64,000 nucleotides of DNA, from contig NZ_BNCG01000001.1 in assembly GCF_014656355.1 (NCBI RefSeq), positions 62,001 to 126,000 on the forward strand, written 5' to 3'. Source of the stretch: Camelimonas fluminis. Its GTDB lineage: Bacteria; Pseudomonadota; Alphaproteobacteria; Rhizobiales; Beijerinckiaceae. The notes below the pieces were generated by a model. The model was not told the origin of the DNA. It was given only the letters and a program-made list of their open reading frames with translations, and made no database searches. A program made the position numbers and the translations under genes. Below are positions 46,648-54,375 of this stretch, piece by piece. The number at the start of each line of letters is the position of its first letter. Positions within the stretch are counted from its first letter, which is position 1.

Positions 46648-46675
46648 AGGCGATCCGTTCCGGGTCGCCTTTTTT
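46648..46675 (+). terminator. Rho-independent terminator of infA
   Basis: AGGCGA pairs with TCGCCT around a loop that can pair further (CCG/CGG), followed by TTTTT. Confidence 0.75.
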
Positions 46676-47046
46676 GCTGTCCAGGCTTCGCCGCCGGGGA
46701 CAGTCGGGGCTGCGGCGCCGTCCTTTCCCCAGCATGGGGCGCTTGCCGCCCTGTATTTGCGGTCCGAATGCGGGGAGGTTCGCCGGATCAGTGCGCGGCG
46801 GGAGATTTCTCTGGTCCGATCGCGGGGACTTTCCATCGGCCGTCCCGGGATGATTCGGGCAAACGGCTGCCCGGCGCGCGGTTCTGTGCGCGTCAGTTCT
46901 CCGGTCAATCCGGATTTTCGCAGTTTTGCCGAACGTCAGGCAGATCACGGGACTTCTGTCCTAGGGATAGTGATCGGCGTTTTTTGTTGAAACTGCTGAC
47001 CTTTGGCTGAATGTCGATCACGAGACCGTGAAAATCCGCCTTAACC

Positions 47047-47062
47047 TTAACGGCCAGTTAAC
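47047..47062. promoter_or_regulatory. CtrA-type binding site upstream of bcsS
   Basis: TTAA-CGGCCAG-TTAAC is an exact match to the full CtrA consensus TTAA-N7-TTAAC. A further TTAACC half-site lies directly upstream (47041-47046). It is 76 bp before the bcsS start, a usual distance for control of a promoter. Confidence 0.6.
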
Positions 47063-47137
47063 CAATCCCGGGCACCCATGGGGCGTGAGGATAGGTCTGG
47101 CGCGTTTCTGCCAGGCTCTCGGACGGGAAGCAGGCAG

Positions 47138-47938
47138 ATGGCATCCGGCAAGGTCGATCACGCGCGTTGTCTTGTTCCTGCCGCCCGGCGCGCCATGCGC
47201 CTGGCCGGCGCGACGATTGCCCTGACGACCCTGGCGGGCGCCGCCGGGGCGGCGGACTGGACGTCCGGCTATGGCTCGGGCGCCAGCGCGCAACCGGCAG
47301 GCTCGATCATTGCCATCGACACCTCGGTCACAGCGACCACCAGCAATTCGATTTTCGCCAACACCTCGGTCACGGCCGCGTTGACAGGCGATCTGGACCA
47401 GACCTCCGGCTGGCGCGCCCGTGTGGAAGGGCAGGTCGGGTCGTTCGAGTATCGCAGCGGCGACGACGCAAAGATCATCGGCAACCAGCAGTCAGGCTCC
47501 GCCCTTGTTGGTTACGAATGGGCCGAGCCCGACGTTCACGTCGCCGCCTACATCGGTTTCAACTACCAGAACATCAAGCTGGATCCGGTCGATCCGAGCA
47601 ATGGCACCCGTGGCCATGGCTATGGCCTTCGTGTGGTCGGCGAGCTGTACGCCAATCCGACGCCCTACACGATGGTGTCGGCATATGGTTCGTACTCGAC
47701 CCACGCCAACGCCTATTACACCCGTTTCAAGGCGGGGTACGCCCTGTATGATCGCACGTTCATCGGCCCCGAGTTCTCGATGCTTGGCGACGACTTTTAC
47801 AAGCAGTGGCGCATCGGCGCGCACCTGAGCGGCCTCACCTTTGGCCGTTTCCAGTTTGGCGTGTCGGGCGGATATGTCCGCGACAGCCGGCGCGGGCCTG
47901 GCGGTTATGTCCTTGTTGACTCGCGCGTGACCTTTTGA
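47138..47938 (+). CDS. bcsS: Cellulose biosynthesis protein BcsS
   Basis: 266 residues. A signal peptide (about residues 1-38, hydrophobic ATIALTTLAGAAGA then ADW) is followed by a beta-rich domain with alternating aromatic residues and many Gly/Tyr pairs. The ending VRDSRRGPGGYVLVDSRVTF is typical of small outer-membrane beta-barrels. Its place just ahead of bcsA and its overall look fit BcsS, a secreted protein of alphaproteobacterial bcs loci whose role is not known. ATG 47138 is preceded by GGGAAG; an ATG 20 codons upstream is less likely. It is separated from bcsA by 166 bp, so bcsA may have its own promoter. Confidence 0.8.
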   Translation: MASGKVDHARCLVPAARRAMRLAGATIALTTLAGAAGAADWTSGYGSGASAQPAGSIIAIDTSVTATTSNSIFANTSVTAALTGDLDQTSGWRARVEGQVGSFEYRSGDDAKIIGNQQSGSALVGYEWAEPDVHVAAYIGFNYQNIKLDPVDPSNGTRGHGYGLRVVGELYANPTPYTMVSAYGSYSTHANAYYTRFKAGYALYDRTFIGPEFSMLGDDFYKQWRIGAHLSGLTFGRFQFGVSGGYVRDSRRGPGGYVLVDSRVTF

Positions 47939-48104
47939 CCGCGCTGACATGTCCTGATTGGCGCGACCGTTACGCCGTATGGACGGCAAGACGCAGACAC
48001 CGCATTATGTCACTATCTACTGTTGCAATCTGCGGTAATCTGCTGCACTTCACATTTTCGTAATTCTCCGTGAGCCATCAATTGTGGCGGGAGGGGACAG
48101 GAAA

Positions 48105-50372
48105 ATGGTTGCAGCGCTCAGATGGCTCGCCTGGATTGTTTTCGGCAGCGTCACCCTGGTCTTCCTGACCCTGCCCGTGGGCGTGCCGATCCAGCTCGTG
48201 CTGGGGCTCGCCGTCATCCTTGGCATGATCGCGGTCTGGCTGTTCATGACCGGGTTCCTGTCGCGTCAGATCTTTCTCGCCCTCGGCACGCTGCTGGTGA
48301 TCCGCTATGCCTTCTGGCGCATCACGAACACGTTGCCGCCAGCTACGGATGCGCCGGGTTTCGCAGCGGGTCTGATCCTGCTGATGGGCGAGCTGTACTG
48401 CGTTTTCTTCCTCGCCATGACCCTGGTGATCAACGCAGATCCCCTGAAGCGCCCGCGCGCGCGCCGGCTCGCTGATAGCGAGGCGCCCAGCGTCGACGTT
48501 TTTGTGCCGTCCTATAACGAGGATCCGGCGATGCTGGCGCTGACCCTGTCGGCGGCGCGAGCCATGGATTACCCTGCCGACAAGCTCAACGTCTGGCTGC
48601 TGGATGACGGCGGCACCGACCAGAAGTGCGGCGACCGCGATCCGGAAAAGGCGCTGGCCGCCCGCCAGCGGCGCGCCACCCTGCAGACCCTGTGCGCCGA
48701 ACTGGGCGTCCGCTATCTGACGCGTGAGCGCAACGAGCGCGCCAAGGCCGGCAACATGAACAACGGCCTGCAGCACTCGTCTGGCGATCTCATCCTTGTT
48801 CTCGACGCCGACCACGTGCCTTTCCGCGAGTTCCTGCAGGAAACAGTCGGCTATTTCGTCGAGGACCCCAAGCTGTTCCTGGTGCAGACGCCGCACGTGT
48901 TTCTCAACCCGGATCCGGTTGAGAAAAATTTGGGCACCTTCGGGCACATGCCGAGCGAGAACGAAATGTTCTACTCGGTCACCCAGCGCGGCCTCGACAA
49001 ATGGAACGCCGCTTTTTTCTGCGGCTCGGCCGCCGTGCTGCGACGTGAGGCGCTGGAAACCGCCGGCGGCTTCCATGGCGTGACGATCACCGAGGATTGC
49101 GAGACGGCGTTCGAGTTGCATTCGCGCGGCTGGCATAGCGTCTACGTGGACAAGCCGATGGTGGCCGGCCTGCAGCCGGATACGTTCGTCTCGTTCGTCG
49201 GCCAGCGCACGCGCTGGTGCCAGGGCATGTTCCAGATCCTGATGCTGAAGAATCCGGCTTTCAAGCGCGGCCTGTCGTTCATGCAGCGGATTTCCTATCT
49301 GTCGAGCATGAGCTTCTGGTTCTTCCCGGTTCCACGCCTGATCTTCCTGTTCATCCCGCTGCTCTACATCTTCCTCGATCTGCGCATTTTCGTCGCCACG
49401 GTCGATGAGTCGATCGCCTTCACCTTCACCTACATGATCGCGTCGCTGATGCTGCAGAACTACCTGTATGGCCGGGTGCGCTGGCCATGGGTGTCGGAGA
49501 TGTACGAGACGCTTCAGGGCATGTTCCTGGTGCGGGCGATTGGCGCGGTGCTGCTGAACCCGCGCAAGCCAAGCTTCAACGTGACAGCGAAGAACGACGT
49601 GTCCTTCGACGATCATCTCTCGGAGCTGGCGTGGCCGTTCTTTGTGCTGTTTGGCGTATTGTTGCTGGCCATGGCGGTCGTGACCTACCGCTTCTTCACC
49701 GAACCCGGCGTCTCGGCCGCGATGATCATCGTGGGACTGTGGAACGCACTGAATCTGATGATCGCCGGCGCCTGTCTGGGCGCGGTGGCCGAGCGTCGCA
49801 CCGCGGCCCGCCAGCCGTCGCTGGATATCGAGCGGCGCGGCGTGCTGATGGTTGGCGGCCATAAAATCCCGGTGATGATCGACAATGTGTCGAGCGCCGA
49901 TTGCGTGCTGCGCCTGATGGCGGAGGCGCCGCGCGATTTGCCGGCTGGCGATCTCCCCGGACGTCTGCTGATCCAGCCCGTGGGCGCCATGCCCGCCCGC
50001 GACAGCCTGCCGGTGATTTTCTCCCGGCAGAATCGCGAGGGCGAGCAGGGAGGATTGCTGACCCGGTTTGGCGCGCTGGAGCCGCGGCACTACGCCGTGC
50101 TGGCGGATCTGATGTACGGACAGCGCGAGGCCCTGTCGCGGTGGCTGGAAGGTCGCCGCAAGCATATGGACATTATCCGGGGCACCGCCCTGATGATGAA
50201 ATGGGGCGTGACCGGTCCGTTTCGCGCCTTGAGCTATGCGTTGAAGCCGCGCCAGCAGTCAGCCGGCGCGGCGTCCGAGAGCGCCCCGCCGCCGGTTGCC
50301 CCGCGCGATGAGGGGCAGCGTTTGCAATCTGGCCTCGCGGCCGATCCTGCTTCTGTTCTGGCTGCGCGATGA
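48105..50372 (+). CDS. bcsA: Cellulose synthase catalytic subunit BcsA
   Basis: 755 residues of inner-membrane glycosyltransferase family 2. N-terminal helices (5-110) precede the GT domain with LLDDGGTD (Asp167/168), LDADH (DxD 234-236), FFCGSAA, TED (329-331) and QRTRW (367-371). Further helices span 400-560. A C-terminal PilZ region follows: RTAAR (565-569) fits RxxxR, but the partner motif reads NVSSAD (594-599), with Asp where the consensus has Gly. It polymerises glucose from UDP-glucose and extrudes the chain through BcsB. ATG 48105 follows GGGAGGGG; a GTG at 48084 is less likely. Its TGA overlaps the bcsB ATG. Confidence 0.96.
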   Translation: MVAALRWLAWIVFGSVTLVFLTLPVGVPIQLVLGLAVILGMIAVWLFMTGFLSRQIFLALGTLLVIRYAFWRITNTLPPATDAPGFAAGLILLMGELYCVFFLAMTLVINADPLKRPRARRLADSEAPSVDVFVPSYNEDPAMLALTLSAARAMDYPADKLNVWLLDDGGTDQKCGDRDPEKALAARQRRATLQTLCAELGVRYLTRERNERAKAGNMNNGLQHSSGDLILVLDADHVPFREFLQETVGYFVEDPKLFLVQTPHVFLNPDPVEKNLGTFGHMPSENEMFYSVTQRGLDKWNAAFFCGSAAVLRREALETAGGFHGVTITEDCETAFELHSRGWHSVYVDKPMVAGLQPDTFVSFVGQRTRWCQGMFQILMLKNPAFKRGLSFMQRISYLSSMSFWFFPVPRLIFLFIPLLYIFLDLRIFVATVDESIAFTFTYMIASLMLQNYLYGRVRWPWVSEMYETLQGMFLVRAIGAVLLNPRKPSFNVTAKNDVSFDDHLSELAWPFFVLFGVLLLAMAVVTYRFFTEPGVSAAMIIVGLWNALNLMIAGACLGAVAERRTAARQPSLDIERRGVLMVGGHKIPVMIDNVSSADCVLRLMAEAPRDLPAGDLPGRLLIQPVGAMPARDSLPVIFSRQNREGEQGGLLTRFGALEPRHYAVLADLMYGQREALSRWLEGRRKHMDIIRGTALMMKWGVTGPFRALSYALKPRQQSAGAASESAPPPVAPRDEGQRLQSGLAADPASVLAAR

Positions 50373-53155
50373 GGGAGGCGGCGGAAGTGTTGAAGACGCG
50401 CCCGGCTTCTTTCCCGATGTGGCGGTTCCTGCGGCGGGCCATGCCTGTCATCGCCCTGACGGCGTTCCTGCCGCTGGCGACGGACCTGCGCGCCCAGGGG
50501 TTGCTGGACGCCGCCGCGCCCTTGCAATCAGGCTCCAGGGGCGGCGCGCAGCAGCCCCCTGCCCCGCCTCCCCCGCCGGAAGGGGCAGGGGGCGCGCAGC
50601 CCCGGCAGTTGCCGCAATCCCAGCTGCAGCCGGCGGCGCCCGCCGCCCAATCAGGCGGGTCGGCGGCGCCGAACCCCACGTTGCAGGGCAGGCGGGTGGT
50701 GTTTGGCGCTCCGCCAGGCGGTTTGCCCCAGCGCATCCGGTCATTCCTGCCGCGCGGCTCCGCAACGGATGACGGCCGTTCCGCGCCCAACGTCCAGAGC
50801 GCATCGGGTCAGGACGGGGAGTTCCTGCGGGAGGCCGGCGTGCAGTTGCGCCGCATGCCCGTTAACCTGCATGGCTACCGTTTGCGCGGCGAGATCGACG
50901 CGACCGAGTGGCCGGTCTACCTGACCGACAGCGACGCCCGTTCCCGCCTCCGGTTCCGCGTCAGCTATCTGACGGCCATTTCCGTGATGCCGGAAGCCTC
51001 GGTGCTGACCCTGGTCGTCAATGACGTGGTGCTCGGCCAGACCAACCTGCAGGCGCCCAGCGGCACGCGCTACGTGGTGTTCGACATACCGCCAGAGCTG
51101 ATGCGCCCGGGCTGGAATTCAATTCGCCTGACCGCGGACATGCGTCATCGCGTCGACTGCTCGCTTGGCGCGACCTATGAATTGTGGACGCAGATCGATG
51201 CGGCCAACACCGGCCTGCTGGTGTCGGACGCGCCCAACCGTGTGCTCGACGCCCAGGACGTCGCGTCGCTGGCGCCAGACAGTTTTGGCGCCTTCCCGGT
51301 GCGTGCGGTGATCCCTGGCCGGACGACCATCGGCAATATGGACCAGGTCATGAAGGCGGTGCAGGGCGTGGCCCTGCGCGGCCGCTTCCTGCAGCCCGTG
51401 GTTGACATGGGGCCGGCGGCGCTGGGCGACGCCGGCATGAACCTTCTGGTTGGCGTTTACAAGGATATCGCGCGCCAGCCCGGCGTTGAAGGGCTTGGCG
51501 CGGTCACGGGGCCGCGGGTGGCGCTGCTGCCCGCAGGCGCCGGTCGCCGGCCGATGCTGGTCGTGACCGGTCAGAACGATCAGGACCTGGCCGAAGCGCT
51601 GGAAAGCCTGGCGAAGCCGGAGGAGGCGCGGGGCTCGCCATCCGGCCTGGCGGCGCTGGCGAATTACCGGGGTCTGCGCGTGCCGGGCGCCGGACGCATA
51701 TCGCTGCGCCAGCTCAACATCCCCAGCGTCGAGTTCAACGGCCGTCTGTTCCGGGTTGCGTTTGATCTGGTGCTGCCGCCAGACTTCTACACCTCGGACT
51801 ACGCCAAGGTGCGCCTGCGTCTCGATGGAGGCTACGTGGCGGGCCTTGGCCCGGAACCGCAAATCTCCATCAGCGTCAACGGCCGTGACGCCGCCACCAC
51901 GGTGCTCGCGCGTCGTGATGGCGAGGTGTTCCGCAGCAACGAGATCCCGTTCCCGCTCGGCCGCCTGAAGCCCGGGTTCAACCGGGTGGAGATCCTGGCG
52001 CGCGTGCCGTCGCCGGCCGACAAAACCTGTGATCCGGTCGCCGCCATTGGCGCGCCCAAGCGGTTCCTGCTGCTTGACAGCAGCGAGCTGATCATTCCGA
52101 CGCTGGCGCGCGTGGCGGATATGCCCAATCTGGCGCTGTACACGTCCGCCGCGTTTCCGCTGACGCTTGGGGAGCGCACGCAGCTCTTCCTGCCTTCGCC
52201 GGACAAGAGCGCCGTGGGCGCCGCCGCGACGCTCGCGGCGCAGATGGCGCTTGCCGCCGACATGGTGATCGATCTCGACGTCACGGTGACTCCGCCAGCT
52301 GACAGCAAGCGCTCCACCCTCGTTGTCGCGCCCGCGGGCGCGCTTTCAGACGCGACGCTCGCCGCTGTCGGCGTTGACGCCGCGGCGCTGAAATCCGCCT
52401 GGGCCAACCGGCAAAACCCGGCGGCCGTCGATCCGGCCGGGCCATCGACCTATGCGCAGCTGGCGCGTCAGCGCACGGCGCTGACCCGGAACCTGCCGGG
52501 CTATTGCATGATGCCGAAGGTCAGCGACGCGGGCGTTGTCACGCCGCGCCTGGAGGCTCAGGCGCCGCCGGGAGCCGGAAGAGCTGGACTGGATACGACC
52601 GCGCTGCCGGATCGCGACGTGCTGGCGCAATGGAACGAGAACATCTACGGCCGCACCAGCCTGCTCGCCCAGGTGCGGGGTCTGTTCAACAATATCGTTT
52701 CCCTCGGGGCCGGCATGGCCAGCGGCGCGAAATCGCTGGTGCAGGACGCCAGCGGCAAGACGCGACAGACAATTCAGGTGCCGCCTCCGACCTCTCTGGT
52801 GATGGCCCAGAGCGTGCTCACGGGTGGCTCCGCGGCGGCGCTGACGCTGGTGACCGCCCCCAATGGCGCGGACCTGTTCGACGCTACGGCCTGTCTGACC
52901 GATCCGCTGGTATGGTCCCAGGTCAGTGGCCAGAAGACGCTGCTCGACGCTGCTTCCGGCGAAGTGACAACCATCGCGCCGCGTGAAACGTACTTTATGC
53001 CCACCACCGTATTTTCAGTTGTGAATGCACGGCTGGTGGCCGCGAGCTGGCTGTCGCATAATCCGAGCGTCTATGTGGTGTCGTCCCTGCTCGTCGCCAT
53101 ATTCCTTGGCGGCGCGACCACATGGCTGTTGCGTAATATTGGACGGAAACAGTGA
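50369..53155 (+). CDS. bcsB: Cellulose synthase regulatory/periplasmic subunit BcsB
   Basis: 928 residues. The signal segment is around residues 17-41 (MWRFLRRAMPVIALTAFLP). A low-complexity Pro/Gly/Gln stretch (about 50-100) is longer than in many BcsB. The body has repeating carbohydrate-binding and flavodoxin-like modules, with typical LRFRVSYLTAISVMPEASVLTLVVNDV and PGWNSIRLTADMRHRVDCS. One C-terminal membrane helix (VSSLLVAIFLGGATTWLLRN) anchors it beside BcsA. It guides the glucan through the periplasm. ATG overlaps the bcsA stop (ATGA), and its own stop overlaps the bcsZ GTG. Confidence 0.94.
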   Translation: MREAAEVLKTRPASFPMWRFLRRAMPVIALTAFLPLATDLRAQGLLDAAAPLQSGSRGGAQQPPAPPPPPEGAGGAQPRQLPQSQLQPAAPAAQSGGSAAPNPTLQGRRVVFGAPPGGLPQRIRSFLPRGSATDDGRSAPNVQSASGQDGEFLREAGVQLRRMPVNLHGYRLRGEIDATEWPVYLTDSDARSRLRFRVSYLTAISVMPEASVLTLVVNDVVLGQTNLQAPSGTRYVVFDIPPELMRPGWNSIRLTADMRHRVDCSLGATYELWTQIDAANTGLLVSDAPNRVLDAQDVASLAPDSFGAFPVRAVIPGRTTIGNMDQVMKAVQGVALRGRFLQPVVDMGPAALGDAGMNLLVGVYKDIARQPGVEGLGAVTGPRVALLPAGAGRRPMLVVTGQNDQDLAEALESLAKPEEARGSPSGLAALANYRGLRVPGAGRISLRQLNIPSVEFNGRLFRVAFDLVLPPDFYTSDYAKVRLRLDGGYVAGLGPEPQISISVNGRDAATTVLARRDGEVFRSNEIPFPLGRLKPGFNRVEILARVPSPADKTCDPVAAIGAPKRFLLLDSSELIIPTLARVADMPNLALYTSAAFPLTLGERTQLFLPSPDKSAVGAAATLAAQMALAADMVIDLDVTVTPPADSKRSTLVVAPAGALSDATLAAVGVDAAALKSAWANRQNPAAVDPAGPSTYAQLARQRTALTRNLPGYCMMPKVSDAGVVTPRLEAQAPPGAGRAGLDTTALPDRDVLAQWNENIYGRTSLLAQVRGLFNNIVSLGAGMASGAKSLVQDASGKTRQTIQVPPPTSLVMAQSVLTGGSAAALTLVTAPNGADLFDATACLTDPLVWSQVSGQKTLLDAASGEVTTIAPRETYFMPTTVFSVVNARLVAASWLSHNPSVYVVSSLLVAIFLGGATTWLLRNIGRKQ

Positions 53156-54375
53156 AGAGCATCGGCCCGCGGTCGCACCGCCTGAAAAGCCTGTTTCACG
53201 CCCTGCTCATTGGCGCCGGCGCTCTCGTCATGGCGTGCGACGGCGCGCAGGCCCAGACGCCGGGACAGCCGTTTCAGAGCCAGCAGCCGTCAGGTCAGGC
53301 TGTAAACGGCCAGACCGGAAACGCCCAGGCGGCGGCCGACCCGGAGTTGCGGCTGGATGCGCGGGTCATCCCGCTTGGCGGCGCTCTCAAGTCGCCCGAG
53401 ATCTGGGCGGCCTTCAAGGCGCGTTTCGTCACGGATCAGGGGCGGGTGGTGGACACCGCCAATGGCATGATCAGCCATAGCGAGGGGCAGGGCTATGGCA
53501 TGCTCGCCGCTGTCGCCGCCAATGACCGGGAAGGCTTTGAGCGGATCTGGGGCTGGACCCGCGCCAACCTCATGGTGCGTGACGACAAGCTGATCGCCTG
53601 GCGCTGGGACCCGGACAAGCGGCCGGGCGTCGGCGACATGAACAACGCCACCGACGGCGATATCCTCGTCGCGTGGGCGCTGGCCGAGGCGGGAGAGCTG
53701 TGGAACAACGTCGCTTACCGGGTTGAGGGGCGGCGCATCGCGGTCGAGGTTGGCCGCAAGACGGTGCTGTTCAAGACCCGGTGGGGCGCCCTGCTGTTGC
53801 CCTCGATTTTCGGTTTCGGCGCGGAACAGCGGCCTGATGGCCCGGTGGTCAATGTGTCCTACTGGGTGTTCCCGGCGTTCCCGCGCCTCTACCTGGTTGC
53901 GCCGGAGATCGACTGGGCGGGCCTGAGCCGGTCGGGTATGGAGCTTCTCGCCAAGGGGCGGTTTGGCCCGGCGCAACTGCCGACGGAATGGATGTCGGCG
54001 AGGAGCGCGACCCTCAAGCCGGCTGAGGGTTTCCCCCAGAACTTTGGCTACAACGCCATTCGCATTCCGCTTTACATGGCCTGGGCCGGCCTGGGCGACC
54101 GGGCGGACTACGCGCCGTTTGTGAAATTGTGGTCGCCAGGCGGCAAGGGCACCGGGGTGGTGGACGCCAGAAGCGGACGCGCCCAGGGAATGAATGAAAG
54201 CGGGTATGCGTCGATCGCGGCGGTAACGCTGTGCGCCGTCAACGGCACGCCCGCTTCGGAAGATTTCCTCCGCCCGCGCGCCAATGAAAATTACTATCCG
54301 GCCATTTTGCATCTGATGTCCGTGATCGCCATGCAGATGCGTTATCCGAATTGTCTGCGGGGGGGCGGGCGATGA
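53152..54375 (+). CDS. bcsZ: Endo-1,4-beta-glucanase BcsZ (glycoside hydrolase family 8)
   Basis: 407 residues. The signal peptide ends near AQAQTP (residue 35). The catalytic acid is Glu111 in SEGQGYGML, and the GH8 signature ATDGDILVAWALAEAGELW (166-184) contains Asp168. A Gln-rich linker (40-60) follows the signal. The enzyme trims nascent beta-1,4-glucan in the periplasm and is needed for normal cellulose output. The start is GTG inside the bcsB stop (GTGA). The operon continues without gap into the TPR gene. Confidence 0.95.
   Translation: MKSIGPRSHRLKSLFHALLIGAGALVMACDGAQAQTPGQPFQSQQPSGQAVNGQTGNAQAAADPELRLDARVIPLGGALKSPEIWAAFKARFVTDQGRVVDTANGMISHSEGQGYGMLAAVAANDREGFERIWGWTRANLMVRDDKLIAWRWDPDKRPGVGDMNNATDGDILVAWALAEAGELWNNVAYRVEGRRIAVEVGRKTVLFKTRWGALLLPSIFGFGAEQRPDGPVVNVSYWVFPAFPRLYLVAPEIDWAGLSRSGMELLAKGRFGPAQLPTEWMSARSATLKPAEGFPQNFGYNAIRIPLYMAWAGLGDRADYAPFVKLWSPGGKGTGVVDARSGRAQGMNESGYASIAAVTLCAVNGTPASEDFLRPRANENYYPAILHLMSVIAMQMRYPNCLRGGGR

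Larger units (their letters stand above)
46606..47137. other. Intergenic region between infA and the cellulose locus
   Basis: 532 bp: the infA terminator at the left, a stretch without signals, and a CtrA-type box at 47047-47062 ahead of bcsS. No gene is supported. Confidence 0.5.

Noticed and set aside
48078-50165. 695-codon minus-strand frame across bcsA
   Set aside because: Antisense shadow; every catalytic motif of BcsA is on the plus strand.
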